A stretch of 64,000 bases of DNA, taken from positions 62,001 to 126,000 of the forward strand of contig NZ_JACUTS010000001.1 of the NCBI RefSeq assembly GCF_014859695.1, given 5' to 3'. Source of the stretch: Sulfurimonas sp. Lineage in GTDB: Bacteria; Campylobacterota; Campylobacteria; Campylobacterales; Sulfurimonadaceae. The number at the start of each line of letters is the position of its first letter. Within the stretch, counting starts at the first letter, position 1. A program made the translations under genes and the position numbers. The notes below the pieces were generated by a model. It was not told the DNA's origin. It ran no database searches and was given only the letters and a program-made list of their open reading frames with translations. This document shows, piece by piece, positions 46,850 to 57,464 of the stretch.

Positions 46850-47489
46850 CTTTGCTAGATAAATTCTGATCTATTGTTTGGTTTATCCTCTTTTTTGCAT
46901 CATCAATAATATTTGCAGCAGGCTCTTTAATATTGCTCTCTATGCTATTTTGAACCATATCAGAGCCTTTTTGTATAGTAGCGTTTATGTCATCTGATAT
47001 TTCAATAGGGTCAAGTTTCATGATGACACTTCCGACTTCCACCAACACAGGAAAGATAAGACTGTTTTGCATCATAGAGTCGATATTTGTTCTCATTGCC
47101 TTGATGTTATAAGCGGCGTATGAGATTACAGCGGCGATGAGAAAAAACTTACCTGCACTAAAGATAAATCCCAAAATTTTGTCAAATATGCCAAGACCGC
47201 TCAGTGAGCTTAGTTTTTTGAAAATTAGACCTACTGCAATCATAAGAAGCCAAAAGAGAGCAAGAGTTGCTAGAAAGCCCGTAAAAGAGATAGCAGAACT
47301 GTTTTCAAATTTAAAAATAGAGTCGCTTATAAGTAGTCCTACGTCGTCTCCGACGCGAGAAGCTATAAAGATACCGCCGATAATCCCTAAAAGCCCAAAC
47401 AGCTCTTTAAAAAAGCCGTTTATAATTCCCTTGAGTCCTAAAAAAAGGATTATAATCGATACAATAATGTCAAAATAACTAAACTCCAT
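46839..47489 (-). CDS. CvpA family membrane protein
   Basis: FDIIVSIIILFLGLKGIINGFFKELFGLLGIIGGIFIASRVGDDVG. Confidence 0.85.
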   Translation of the reverse strand: MEFSYFDIIVSIIILFLGLKGIINGFFKELFGLLGIIGGIFIASRVGDDVGLLISDSIFKFENSSAISFTGFLATLALFWLLMIAVGLIFKKLSSLSGLGIFDKILGFIFSAGKFFLIAAVISYAAYNIKAMRTNIDSMMQNSLIFPVLVEVGSVIMKLDPIEISDDINATIQKGSDMVQNSIESNIKEPAANIIDDAKKRINQTIDQNLSSKDEQ

Positions 47490-48403
47490 TATTCACACAC
47501 CTTGGAGACCATGTTTTTTCCGTTGTTTTTAGAAGCATACAGAGCTTTGTCCGCTCTTGACATAAGTGAGTCAGGAGTATCGTCTTTTATAAAATTTGTC
47601 ATGCCGATACTTGCCGTAATTGATATTTTTTGACCCATATATATAAGGTTGTTTGAGCTGATTAATTTTAAGAGTCTGTTAGCTATGGCTTCAGACTGCT
47701 CATCGCTGTTGCGGTTTAGTATAATTGTAAACTCCTCTCCACCAAATCTGAAAATCTTATCTCCGTCTCTTAGCGCTTTTCTAAGGATGTTTGAGATGAA
47801 AATAAGGATTTTATCTCCCGTTATGTGACCGTAGTTGTCATTTATGGATTTAAAGTTGTCTATGTCTATCATCAGTACATGCAGACTGTATGGAATATCT
47901 TTATTTACACACACCTCTTTTAAGTAGGACATAAGAGCTCTTCTGTTTAAAACTTTAGTTAGAGGATCAAGATTTGAGGTTTGTTCTAAAACTTTCACTT
48001 TGCTTGTGAGTTCGGAGATTACTTCGTTTGCTTTTTTTACCTCTTGGGTCATATGAGTCTGAATTTCATTAAACTTTTTTGTCAACGTCTCGAGATTTAT
48101 ATGTTTATCACTGCATTGGTCTATCGTCTCTTTATTGAGTTGCGTAAGCTCTCCAAACTTCTCGTTTGTATTTTTATAAGAGGTTAAACTCTGCTTTACA
48201 ATCTCTTTGTAGGAGTTATTAAAAGCCTCTTTTGCATGCTCTATGGAGTCAATATCTTTGTCATTAATGTTTGAAACGACCTCAATAGCATCTTTTAAGT
48301 AGCCGATTACTTGCCCTTTTGTTGCTTTTTTATCTGAGTTAATACGCTCTAGCAGGTTTTCATAAATCTCTTCGATAAGTGCTTTTAAATCGTTTTTTTC
48401 CAT
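47489..48403 (-). CDS. GGDEF diguanylate cyclase with N-terminal helical region
   Basis: DPLTKVLNRRALMSYL; FRFGGEEFTIIL (GGEEF); start at MEKNDLK. Confidence 0.93.
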   Translation of the reverse strand: MEKNDLKALIEEIYENLLERINSDKKATKGQVIGYLKDAIEVVSNINDKDIDSIEHAKEAFNNSYKEIVKQSLTSYKNTNEKFGELTQLNKETIDQCSDKHINLETLTKKFNEIQTHMTQEVKKANEVISELTSKVKVLEQTSNLDPLTKVLNRRALMSYLKEVCVNKDIPYSLHVLMIDIDNFKSINDNYGHITGDKILIFISNILRKALRDGDKIFRFGGEEFTIILNRNSDEQSEAIANRLLKLISSNNLIYMGQKISITASIGMTNFIKDDTPDSLMSRADKALYASKNNGKNMVSKVCE

Positions 48404-48565
48404 AATGTGCATCCATAAAAAATATTGAGCAGTATACAATTTTAAGCATAAAAAAAAGCTTTTATGCTCTTTTAATTGCTTTTAGATAGAGTAATCAGTG
48501 CTATTTTAGCTACTTTTATGTAAAATATTCAAAAAATTTGATATATAAAGAAAAAAGGTTTTATA

Positions 48566-49915
48566 ATGAGTATCTGGACTCCTTCTAGCTGGAGGCAAAA
48601 GCCTATTGTGCAGCAGCCTACTTACCCGAATACAGAGGAATTAAATAGAGTTTTAGCAGAGTTGAAAGAGTATCCGCCTCTTGTTTTCGCAGGTGAAGCA
48701 CGTTCGCTAAAAAGCCAGTTGGCAAATGTTGTAGAAGGGAAGGCTTTTTTACTTCAAGGAGGAGATTGCGCTGAGAGTTTTAGCGAATTTCATGCAACAA
48801 ATATTCGCGATACTTTCAAAGCTATTCTTCAGATGGCTGTGGTTATGACCTATGCAGGCGGACTTCCCGTCGTTAAAGTCGGGCGTCTTGGCGGGCAATT
48901 TGCAAAACCTCGCTCAAGCGACACCGAGACTATTGAGGGTGTAACTCTTGATGCTTACCGTGGTGATATCATAAACGGTGTTGATTTTACTTCTGAGTCA
49001 CGTACTCCAAATCCGCAAAGAATGATAAAGGCGTACAACCAATCGGCTGCAACGCTTAATCTTTTACGCGCATTCGCAACAGGAGGATTTGCTGATTTGC
49101 ATAAAGTTCATCAGTGGAATCTTGATTTTACGCATCAGAGTGAGATAAGTAAAAAGTATGAAGATTTGGCGGAGGAGATTAGTAAATCTTTAAAGTTTAT
49201 GGAGGCATGCGGCATTACGTCAAAAACTCATAGAACTTTACGTGAAACTGATTTTTATACCTCTCATGAGGCGCTTTTACTTCCTTATGAAGAAGCGTTT
49301 ACTAGAAAAGATTCTACTACGGGCGATTGGTATGACACCTCTGCTCACATGTTGTGGATAGGCGATAGAACACGCCAGATTGATGGTGCTCATGTTGAGT
49401 ATATGAAAGGTATTCATAACCCTATAGGTGTTAAAGCCGGACCTACAATGGATCCTGATGATTTGATAAAGTTGTGCGATATTTTAAATCCCCAGAACGA
49501 AGCAGGACGTCTGAATGTTATCGTTAGAATGGGTGCAAACAAAGTTGCTGATGGTATGCCAAAGCTTATACGAGCAGTCGAGAGAGAAGGAAAAAAAGTT
49601 CTCTGGAGTTGTGACCCGATGCATGGAAATACGATTAAATCATCAAATAACTTTAAAACACGTCCCGTTGATGCTATTTTGACAGAGATGAAGCAGTTCT
49701 TTCAGGTTCATAAGTCTGAGGGCACATTTGCAGGCGGTGTTCACTTGGAGATGACCGGAAGAAATGTAACTGAGTGCATAGGCGGCTCTTTTGTTGTAAC
49801 GGAAGAGGATCTTAGTTCACGCTACCACACGCATTGTGACCCTCGTTTAAATGCAGACCAGGCTTTAGAGCTGGCATTTTTAATCGCAGATACTCTTAAA
49901 GAAACTCAAAAATAG
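48566..49915 (+). CDS. Class II 3-deoxy-7-phosphoheptulonate (DAHP) synthase
   Basis: [55 protein letters not shown]. Confidence 0.96.
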   Translation: MSIWTPSSWRQKPIVQQPTYPNTEELNRVLAELKEYPPLVFAGEARSLKSQLANVVEGKAFLLQGGDCAESFSEFHATNIRDTFKAILQMAVVMTYAGGLPVVKVGRLGGQFAKPRSSDTETIEGVTLDAYRGDIINGVDFTSESRTPNPQRMIKAYNQSAATLNLLRAFATGGFADLHKVHQWNLDFTHQSEISKKYEDLAEEISKSLKFMEACGITSKTHRTLRETDFYTSHEALLLPYEEAFTRKDSTTGDWYDTSAHMLWIGDRTRQIDGAHVEYMKGIHNPIGVKAGPTMDPDDLIKLCDILNPQNEAGRLNVIVRMGANKVADGMPKLIRAVEREGKKVLWSCDPMHGNTIKSSNNFKTRPVDAILTEMKQFFQVHKSEGTFAGGVHLEMTGRNVTECIGGSFVVTEEDLSSRYHTHCDPRLNADQALELAFLIADTLKETQK

Positions 49916-49938
49916 TTAGCACAAAAGGTGCTAGCTAT
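49912..49938. terminator. Bidirectional terminator-like hairpin between convergent DAHP synthase and ABC-F genes
   Basis: atagttagcac-aaaag-gtgctagctat, 11-bp stem with one G-T pair. Confidence 0.5.
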
Positions 49939-51872
49939 GTATTTATCGATTCTTCTTTCTCCTGAATAGTTAAAAGCTCTTCAACTTTTTCTTCATACAG
50001 ACTCTTAAGCTCTTCAAACTCTTTTGCCAATTTCGTTATACCTATTTTTTCATAACATGCAGGATTTGCCAGACAGCTGTTTTTTTCATCTATTTTGGCT
50101 TCAAGCTCCTCTATTTCAATAGGCAATTTCTCCAGTGCCATCTTCTCTTTAAAGGTAAGCTTCAGCTCTTTTGGCTTGTTCTCTTTTGGTTTTGATTCTG
50201 CTTTTTGACTCTCTTTTTCCATGTCGGAAAGCTCTTTTAACTCATGTTCTAGCTCAAGATACTCCGTATAGCTTTGGTAGCTCTCTTCTATATGTTTATC
50301 CTCTTTAAAAATAAAGAGTTTTTTAGCAATCTTATCTACAAAATATCTGTCATGGCTTACTATAATTACAGCTCCGCTGAAGTTTATAAGCTGCTCTTCT
50401 AAAATATTTATAGTGGGAATATCTAAATCATTTGTAGGCTCATCAAGGATGAGAATATCAACATTTTTTGTAAAGAGCAGGGCTAAGGCGATGCGGTTTT
50501 TTTCTCCGCCGCTAAGGATACCTATCTTTTTATCCAGAAACTCTCTGGGGAAGAGAAAGTTTTTTAAGTAACCATAGACATGCATATCACGTCCGCGCAC
50601 GCTTACTCTATCCCCTCCATGCGGGCAGAAGGTCTCTATGAGATTTTTATCATCATCGAGCATCTCTCTATGCTGATCGAAGTATCCCACCTTAAATTCG
50701 CCTCTTTTAATCACTCCGCTTGTAGGTTCAATGCGCCCTAAAAGAGCTCTAAGCAGTGTTGATTTCCCGCTTCCGTTTGGTCCTACGATGGCTATAACGT
50801 CTTTTTGCAGAATCCTTGTGCTAAAATCTTTTAAAAGCTCTTTGTCACCAAGTTTTAATCCTAGATGCTCCACTTCAAAGAGCATTTTTTGCTTGTTGAC
50901 ACTTTTATCACGGTTGAAATGTTTTGCTTCGCGTTCAAGTTCGAGCGTCATCTTTTTTATCTTAGCGGGGTTTGTTTTAGCCTCTTCTCTAAGAGATATA
51001 AGACGCTCTTTACGACCCTCGTTTCTTTTAAGTCTCGCTTTAACTCCTCTTGAAAACCACTCGTTTTCTCTCTTTAAGATATCAAGAAGATTTTCATGCT
51101 GTTTCTCTAACGTTCGCATATACTCCTCTTTTTGCTCAAGATAGTTGCTGTATCCGCCGCTATACTCTCTAAGTGAGCAATCCTCTACTTCAACGCTTTT
51201 TGTAGCTACTCTGTCGATGAAATATCTGTCATGTGATATAAAAACAAGAGTAAATTTCTCTTTTAAAAGCAACTCTTCTAAAAATTCGACCATGTATACG
51301 TCAAGGTGGTTGGTCGGTTCATCAAGAAGCAAAACATCGGGTTTTTGAAGTAGTAGAGATGCAAGAGCAACCCTTCTTTGTTCTCCTCCGCTAAGCATAA
51401 TGACAAGTTTGTTTTCATACTGTTTAAGGTCAAAATGCTGGATGATTCTCTCTACTTTGTCATCAAGATTCCATGCGTTGTGATGCTCTATATAAAGAGA
51501 GAGTCTCTCATGCTCTTCAAGGAGCGTTTTGTTTTCAAAATCTTCCGCAAGTCTGAGGGAGAGCTCGATGTATCTCTGTTTTGCAGAGTTGAGCTCTTTT
51601 AGCCCGGCTTCTACGGCTTGGCGTACTGTATGCTCCTCGTTAAAATCCGGTTTTTGATCAAGCATTTTTACTTCTAGATTTTGTTTGGTGATTCTCTCGC
51701 CGCCATCTTGCTCAAGCGTTCCATTTATAATCTTCATCAGAGTTGACTTGCCGCTTCCGTTTTTTCCAATGATGACGATTCTTTCCCCTTCATCAACATG
51801 AAAATTTACATCGGTTAAAATTTTTTGCGCTTCGTAATGTTTTGATATATTTAGTAGATCTATGAGTGCCAT
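49935..51872 (-). CDS. ABC-F family ATPase
   Basis: Two ABC domains: GKNGSGKSTLMK / LSGGEQRRVALASLLL and GPNGSGKSTLLR / LSGGEKNRIALALLF; C-terminal coiled coil. Confidence 0.93.
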   Translation of the reverse strand: MALIDLLNISKHYEAQKILTDVNFHVDEGERIVIIGKNGSGKSTLMKIINGTLEQDGGERITKQNLEVKMLDQKPDFNEEHTVRQAVEAGLKELNSAKQRYIELSLRLAEDFENKTLLEEHERLSLYIEHHNAWNLDDKVERIIQHFDLKQYENKLVIMLSGGEQRRVALASLLLQKPDVLLLDEPTNHLDVYMVEFLEELLLKEKFTLVFISHDRYFIDRVATKSVEVEDCSLREYSGGYSNYLEQKEEYMRTLEKQHENLLDILKRENEWFSRGVKARLKRNEGRKERLISLREEAKTNPAKIKKMTLELEREAKHFNRDKSVNKQKMLFEVEHLGLKLGDKELLKDFSTRILQKDVIAIVGPNGSGKSTLLRALLGRIEPTSGVIKRGEFKVGYFDQHREMLDDDKNLIETFCPHGGDRVSVRGRDMHVYGYLKNFLFPREFLDKKIGILSGGEKNRIALALLFTKNVDILILDEPTNDLDIPTINILEEQLINFSGAVIIVSHDRYFVDKIAKKLFIFKEDKHIEESYQSYTEYLELEHELKELSDMEKESQKAESKPKENKPKELKLTFKEKMALEKLPIEIEELEAKIDEKNSCLANPACYEKIGITKLAKEFEELKSLYEEKVEELLTIQEKEESINT

Positions 51873-51974
51873 GAAGTATTTGTATCCCTTTATTGTTGCG
51901 TAATTATAGTATAAGTTTCATAATAGATAAGTTTGAATATAATCTATTACATTTAATACAGATAGGGATAAATT

Positions 51975-53372
51975 ATGGCAACAGTAACATCTTACGGAGC
52001 AGCCCAAACGGTAACAGGTTCGTGTCATCTGCTTAAAATAGGCTCTATAAAAATTTTAATAGATTGCGGAATGTTTCAGGGAAACGGGGGAAGTAAAAAA
52101 AACTATGAGCCGTTTGGTTTTGATGCTTCGGATATACATTATCTTATTTTGACACATGCGCATCTTGATCACATCGGAAGAGTTCCCAAACTCTTTAAAG
52201 AGGGGTTTAACGGTAGAATTATCGCAACGAAGGCTACTCGTGATATTGCAAAAATTATGCTCTTAGACAGTGCCGGAATTTTGCTGGAGGAGTATAAGAC
52301 TATAAGCAGAAAAGCTCGAAGACGCGGTGAAGAGGAGAGTGTCCTAGAGCCACTTTATACAAAAGATGACGTAAAAGAGGTGTTTTCTAAAAAGTGGTGT
52401 ACGCTGGAATATTATGAGGAGCATAAATTAAAGCAGCACATAAAAGTCTCTTTTGGAAATGCCGGTCATATTATGGGAAGCGCTTTTGCTATGATTGATT
52501 TTCATGAGGAGAATCAGTATAAACGTGTTGTCTTCTCGGGTGATCTCGGCTCCCCGGAGAGGCTTATAATTGATGAGCACGACAAACTTTATGAGGCGGA
52601 TGCGCTTTTTATTGAGTCTACGTACGGAGACCGCAGACACAAACCGCTAGATCAGAGCGTAGAGGAGTTTAAAGAGGCGGTTATCTCTACTCTAAAAGAT
52701 AACGGCACTGTTTTGATACCATCTTTTGCGCTAGAGAGAACGCAGGAGATACTTTGGCTTCTTCATGAAATGCACGACAATGGAGAGTTGCCGAAATGCC
52801 GTATTTTTCTGGACAGCCCGCTTGCCATAAAAGCGACAAGGCTTTACAATAAGTATCCGGTGCACTTAAGCGATGAGCTTGAATACTCATCAGGAAAAGG
52901 CAAAGACCCGTTTTCGTTTGCCTGGCTTGAAACAACAACTACAAGAGACCAATCCATGACTATAAACAGAGTAAAAGAGCGCTCCATTATCATAGCAGGA
53001 AGCGGCATGTGCAATGGTGGACGCATAATGCACCATCTAAAACATAAACTTTGGAACTCTAGAAATTCAGTCATATTTGTAGGCTTTCAGGTTAAAGGAA
53101 CACTGGGAAGAAGCATAGTAGATGGAGAAAAAAGCGTCAAAATCTATGGTGAAGATATAGTGGTAAAAGCTAAGACCTACACAATTAACGGTTTTTCCGC
53201 ACATGCAGACCAAAAGGAGCTCATTGATTGGATACGCCCAATTGAGAATCTAAAAAAACTATATCTAATCCATGGTGAGAGAGAGAAGATGGAGATATTT
53301 GCAGAGGCGATAAAAGAAGATCTCGGTCATGAGAGTCATATTATGGAATTTGGAACTTCCATAACTCTTTAG
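51975..53372 (+). CDS. Beta-CASP metallo-beta-lactamase fold RNA exonuclease-like protein
   Basis: LTHAHLDHIGR; FSGDLGSPERLI; ESTYGDRRH; GFSAHADQKEL; LIHGEREKM. Confidence 0.93.
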   Translation: MATVTSYGAAQTVTGSCHLLKIGSIKILIDCGMFQGNGGSKKNYEPFGFDASDIHYLILTHAHLDHIGRVPKLFKEGFNGRIIATKATRDIAKIMLLDSAGILLEEYKTISRKARRRGEEESVLEPLYTKDDVKEVFSKKWCTLEYYEEHKLKQHIKVSFGNAGHIMGSAFAMIDFHEENQYKRVVFSGDLGSPERLIIDEHDKLYEADALFIESTYGDRRHKPLDQSVEEFKEAVISTLKDNGTVLIPSFALERTQEILWLLHEMHDNGELPKCRIFLDSPLAIKATRLYNKYPVHLSDELEYSSGKGKDPFSFAWLETTTTRDQSMTINRVKERSIIIAGSGMCNGGRIMHHLKHKLWNSRNSVIFVGFQVKGTLGRSIVDGEKSVKIYGEDIVVKAKTYTINGFSAHADQKELIDWIRPIENLKKLYLIHGEREKMEIFAEAIKEDLGHESHIMEFGTSITL

Positions 53373-53378
53373 ACTCAG

Positions 53379-53696
53379 CTAGAGACTCTCATGAGTTTCA
53401 TAGCAGAGCTCTTTTGCACTAAACCAATCGGCTATCTCTTTATCGTTGTATTGGTACTCTCTTTGAGATGGAGGGATTACGCTGTTTCGTAGTTTTGAGC
53501 GAATAATCCCCATAAGAATAAAAGCAAGAACCAGAGTCGGCAGCGCTATAAAAAAATCATAAAAGTACCACGCACTCAAAGTTGCCGTAGCCGCTCCATA
53601 TTGCAAAAAGAGCCTCAATAGTAGCGATATTGCTCTACACTTCTTTGAATGAAGTAGAGGAGTCGGCTCTCTTAGCTCAATAAACTCTTCTTGCAT
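53379..53696 (-). CDS. Small hypothetical membrane protein
   Basis: 105 aa with central hydrophobic segments; between two well-supported genes. Confidence 0.5.
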   Translation of the reverse strand: MQEEFIELREPTPLLHSKKCRAISLLLRLFLQYGAATATLSAWYFYDFFIALPTLVLAFILMGIIRSKLRNSVIPPSQREYQYNDKEIADWFSAKELCYETHESL

Positions 53697-53703
53697 AGTC
53701 GGC

Positions 53704-54531
53704 TTATTTTAAAACAAAAACATCAACGGCTGAATTTTCTAAAATATCAAAAGCAAAAAAACTTACGTTTTGTGTTGCATGGATAGCAAGCAAATCATGC
53801 CCAATATGGGAAACTTCTTCTTCAAACTGTTTTGCATTTAAAGAACTGTTGATAGCAGATGCCGTAATCTTAATCTCTTTTGGAAGGGCTAAAGATTTTA
53901 AAAATGTGTCAATATTTTTTTTGCTCTGTTTTTCTACCGACTCATTGTACTCTTTAACATCTTCTTCATCAAATCCATATGTACTTATTCTATTGTCAAG
54001 CGGAAGATAGTAGAGATTTATAAGATTAATATTTGAGTTTGGAAAAAATTCTGCAATTTTTTTGATGGCACTGGCAGATTCGTCTGAGAGGTCTGTTAAT
54101 ACCAAAATATTTTTATACTCTATCTCATGATCAATCTTCATAACTAAAACAGGAGTTTGAGCGTGTTTGATAATCTCTTTTGTATGTGATCCCATAAGAA
54201 GATCGCTCAAAAAGTGTGTTTCGCCGCTATTTCCCATGATAATTACGTCAGCGTTTAGAATTTTTGCACTGTTTGATACTTCAACTTTTATTTTACCGCT
54301 TACACAGTGATAATTCTCTTTTTTAATAACGCTGAAATTTTTGATAAGCTCGTTAAAACCACGCTCTTTAATGGAGTCTAAATCTATTTTTTTTGAAAAG
54401 AACGAACTCTCAACTACATGTACGACATGAAGCTCACCGTTCATCTTTTGCGTAAAATCAAGCGCCTTTGCTAAAACTGCATAACTGCTTTTTGAAAAGT
54501 CAATTGCGACCAATGCTGTGAACTTTTTCAT
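53704..54531 (-). CDS. Tandem universal stress protein (UspA)
   Basis: KFTALVAIDFSKSSYAVLAKAL; ADVIIMGNSGETHFLSDLLMGSHTKEIIKHAQTPVLVMK; second half YKNILVLTDLSDESASAI. Confidence 0.88.
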   Translation of the reverse strand: MKKFTALVAIDFSKSSYAVLAKALDFTQKMNGELHVVHVVESSFFSKKIDLDSIKERGFNELIKNFSVIKKENYHCVSGKIKVEVSNSAKILNADVIIMGNSGETHFLSDLLMGSHTKEIIKHAQTPVLVMKIDHEIEYKNILVLTDLSDESASAIKKIAEFFPNSNINLINLYYLPLDNRISTYGFDEEDVKEYNESVEKQSKKNIDTFLKSLALPKEIKITASAINSSLNAKQFEEEVSHIGHDLLAIHATQNVSFFAFDILENSAVDVFVLK

Positions 54532-54642
54532 AATATCTCCAACTTTAAATAATATTTTGTAGTTTTATTTCAAATATAGAAATAAAATCTATCGCTAAAA
54601 CATTATTATATCTAAGTTTTTGTATGTTGTAAAAATATAATA

Positions 54643-54692
54643 AGTATTCAGTGTACTCTTTTTAGTTTAAACACTAAGTAGTATTTAGTGTA
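54643..54692. promoter_or_regulatory. Repeated AGTATTYAGTGTA elements upstream of htpG
   Basis: agtattcagtgta (54643-54655), agtatttagtgta (54680-54692), and inverted acactaa (54671-54677) pairing with ttagtgt (54685-54691). Confidence 0.4.
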
Positions 54693-54780
54693 GTAGACTC
54701 AAGATAGTTGATATGATTTGCATTTATTAACTTTTTTTGATAATATTGCTTTGAAATTTTAACTTTAAAGGATTCAAAAG

Positions 54781-56673
54781 ATGGCAAAACATCAGTTTCA
54801 AACAGAAGCAAATCAAATACTAAATCTTATGATACACTCACTCTACTCAAACAAAGAGATATTTTTGCGTGAGTTGGTCTCAAATGCGTCAGACGCGCTT
54901 GATAAGTTAAACATGCTTGTTCTAACAGACACTGCTTATAAAGGCGTGACATTTACACCGCGCATTGATATTATTGCAAATAAAGAGGCAAAAACTTTGA
55001 CAATCAAAGACAGCGGTATCGGCATGAATGAAGAGGATTTGATGAACAACCTCGGAACTATCGCAAAATCAGGAACAAAAGCCTTTTTGGAAAATTTAAC
55101 AGGTGATCAAAAGAGAGACTCTAACCTCATAGGACAGTTCGGCGTTGGTTTTTACTCATGTTTTATGGTTGCACACAAAGTTGAAGTAACTACAAAAAAA
55201 GCAGCTCAAGAGAAAGCCTATAAGTGGACAAGCATGGGTGATGGAGAGTTTGAGATAGAAGACGCAACCATGGATGGGCATGGCACAGAGATTGTAATGT
55301 ACCTTAATGATGATGAGGATGAATTTTTAGAGAGCTATAGAGTTGAGAGCATCATTAAAAAATACTCAAACCACATTCCATTTCCTATTTTTATGGATAA
55401 AGAGAAGTACATCCCTGCTAAAAAAGATGATGATGGCAAAGAGATTGAGCCTTCAAGAAATGAGATAGAGAATGTTCAAATCAACCGCGCAAATGCACTT
55501 TGGACAATCTCAAAAAGCGAGATTAAAGATGAAGAGTACAAAGATTTTTACAGCTCAATCGCGCACTCTTCAGAAGAGCCTCTTGCATGGATGCACCATA
55601 GGGCAGAGGGGGCAATAGAGTATACGACACTCTTTTACATCCCAAGTAAGGCGCCGATGGATATGTACAGAGTTGACTATCAAACGGGTATAAAACTCTA
55701 CATAAACCGTGTGTTTATTACGGATGATGAAAAAGAGCTTATGCCGACATATATGAGATTTCTGCGTGGTGTAATAGACTCTAAAGATCTGCCGCTTAAT
55801 GTCTCAAGAGAGATTTTACAGTCAAATGCTGTTATGGCAAAAATAAAAAATGCTTCAGTTAAAAAAGTTCTCTCAGAGCTTGCTAAAATGGCTAAAAATG
55901 ATAAAGAGAAGTATGATAAATTTTTTAAAGAGTTTGGAAATGTACTAAAAGAGGGACTCTATAGCGATTACGGAAATCGTGAGAAGATTTTGGAGCTTAT
56001 GAAGTTCAATACCCTAAACTCCGGTGAGATGGTAATGTTTGAAGATTTCTTGAAAAATGTAGATGAAGAGAAAAAAGAGATCTATTTCATCACCGGCAAA
56101 ACCTCACTTTCAATGCTAAAAAATTCACCGGCACTAGAGAGATTTAAAACTCGCAATATTGATGTTTTGGTACTTAATGAAGAGGTAGACACGATTATAT
56201 TTCCGATGGTAACAGAGTACAAAGAGTACAAATTTGTGCATGTAAATGATGCCAAATTCCAAGAGAGTGAAGAGGAGAAGAAGACAGAACAAGAGAGTGC
56301 TAAAGAGTTTGAAGGATTGATTAAAGAGCTTAAAGAGTCTCTTGGTGAGAGCGTAAAATCTGTTGAAGTAACTTTTGATTTGGTAGATTCTCCTGTAAAA
56401 CTGAAAATAGACAAGGAAGATCCTGCTTATATGATGGCTCAGATGATGCGTCAGATGGGACAAGGAACGGACGCTCCGGCTCCGGCTCCAATTTTACAGA
56501 TAAACCCTAAGCATGAGTTGATTTTGAAGCTTAAAAACTCTGTTGACCAAAATCTCATCAGCGATGCAGCCCATGTCTTACTAGACCAGGCAAAGCTTTT
56601 TGAGGGCACTGAACTTGAAGATACTGCAGGCTTTATAAAAAGATTAAATAGAATTATAAGCAAGGCGATATAG
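54781..56673 (+). CDS. htpG: Molecular chaperone HtpG (Hsp90)
   Basis: FQTEANQILNLMIHSLYSNKEIFLRELVSNASDALDKL; GQFGVGFYSCFMVA. Confidence 0.97.
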   Translation: MAKHQFQTEANQILNLMIHSLYSNKEIFLRELVSNASDALDKLNMLVLTDTAYKGVTFTPRIDIIANKEAKTLTIKDSGIGMNEEDLMNNLGTIAKSGTKAFLENLTGDQKRDSNLIGQFGVGFYSCFMVAHKVEVTTKKAAQEKAYKWTSMGDGEFEIEDATMDGHGTEIVMYLNDDEDEFLESYRVESIIKKYSNHIPFPIFMDKEKYIPAKKDDDGKEIEPSRNEIENVQINRANALWTISKSEIKDEEYKDFYSSIAHSSEEPLAWMHHRAEGAIEYTTLFYIPSKAPMDMYRVDYQTGIKLYINRVFITDDEKELMPTYMRFLRGVIDSKDLPLNVSREILQSNAVMAKIKNASVKKVLSELAKMAKNDKEKYDKFFKEFGNVLKEGLYSDYGNREKILELMKFNTLNSGEMVMFEDFLKNVDEEKKEIYFITGKTSLSMLKNSPALERFKTRNIDVLVLNEEVDTIIFPMVTEYKEYKFVHVNDAKFQESEEEKKTEQESAKEFEGLIKELKESLGESVKSVEVTFDLVDSPVKLKIDKEDPAYMMAQMMRQMGQGTDAPAPAPILQINPKHELILKLKNSVDQNLISDAAHVLLDQAKLFEGTELEDTAGFIKRLNRIISKAI

Positions 56674-56775
56674 AGCCTAGTTGTTGTGGGTGCTTTTGTA
56701 GCACTCGCAATCTATTTAAACCATTTTGCCAGAAGGCAGTACAATAATGAAAGAAAGTTATGATAATTTAAACTT

Positions 56776-57282
56776 ATGAATAATGACCTAAAAGATAAAA
56801 GACGACCCGAGAATGTCGAACTTCGCCGCAGAATAGATAGGCTGATGCAAGAGGGTAGTACTTTCATTGAACAAAATTTTAAAGAGTTGGATATAACTGA
56901 CTACCGTTATCAAATGAGCGAGGCTGTAGAGGAGTTGTGTTTAGACGATGATACTATTTATCAGCTTGTAGAAGATTACATTATACAGATACTGAAATCA
57001 AAAATAACCTTTTATGAATATATACATAAGCTAAAATTAGACAAGCTTGAAAATAGACCTCTATACTACACAGAGATTAGAAATTTAGCGCATAAAAATC
57101 TAGGAGTTGTGAGAAATCTAAGAATTAAAGATGCAGAGAAACTTCTTAAAATAATAATGGATGAAGGTGATCTGGATTATATGAGACTATGCGTTAAGGC
57201 TCTGGAGATAACTGCCATAAAACTTAACCCTCTTTGCGCTTATGAAACACTAAGGCTTATAGAGGTTAAAAACTCTCTTTAG
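56776..57282 (+). CDS. Hypothetical helical protein
   Basis: 168 aa complete ORF, no recognised motif. Confidence 0.6.
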   Translation: MNNDLKDKRRPENVELRRRIDRLMQEGSTFIEQNFKELDITDYRYQMSEAVEELCLDDDTIYQLVEDYIIQILKSKITFYEYIHKLKLDKLENRPLYYTEIRNLAHKNLGVVRNLRIKDAEKLLKIIMDEGDLDYMRLCVKALEITAIKLNPLCAYETLRLIEVKNSL

Positions 57283-57288
57283 CTTTTA

Positions 57289-57456
57289 CTATTTTCTAAG
57301 AGATTTTGAAACCTCTTCAAGTATATTACTAGGCTTTTTTATAAGGGTTGGCTCCTCTTTTTGCGGAGGCAGGACAAAAGCAAGTAGTATAAAAACAAAC
57401 GAAAAAATAATACCTGTCAATATGCTAAGAACTATCTTTAGTTTGAAATCACTCAT
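57289..57456 (-). CDS. Small single-pass membrane protein (55 aa; absent from the ORF track)
   Basis: MSDFKLKIVLSILTGIIFSFVFILLAFVLPPQKEEPTLIKKPSNILEEVSKSLRK*, ATG at 57456, TAG at 57289; sits tightly between neighbours. Confidence 0.5.
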   Translation of the reverse strand: MSDFKLKIVLSILTGIIFSFVFILLAFVLPPQKEEPTLIKKPSNILEEVSKSLRK

Positions 57457-57464
57457 AACTTATA

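Noticed and set aside
56685-56712. Hairpin gtgcttttgtagcac after htpG as a terminator
   Set aside because: Short stem and no U-tract follows; not strong enough to call.
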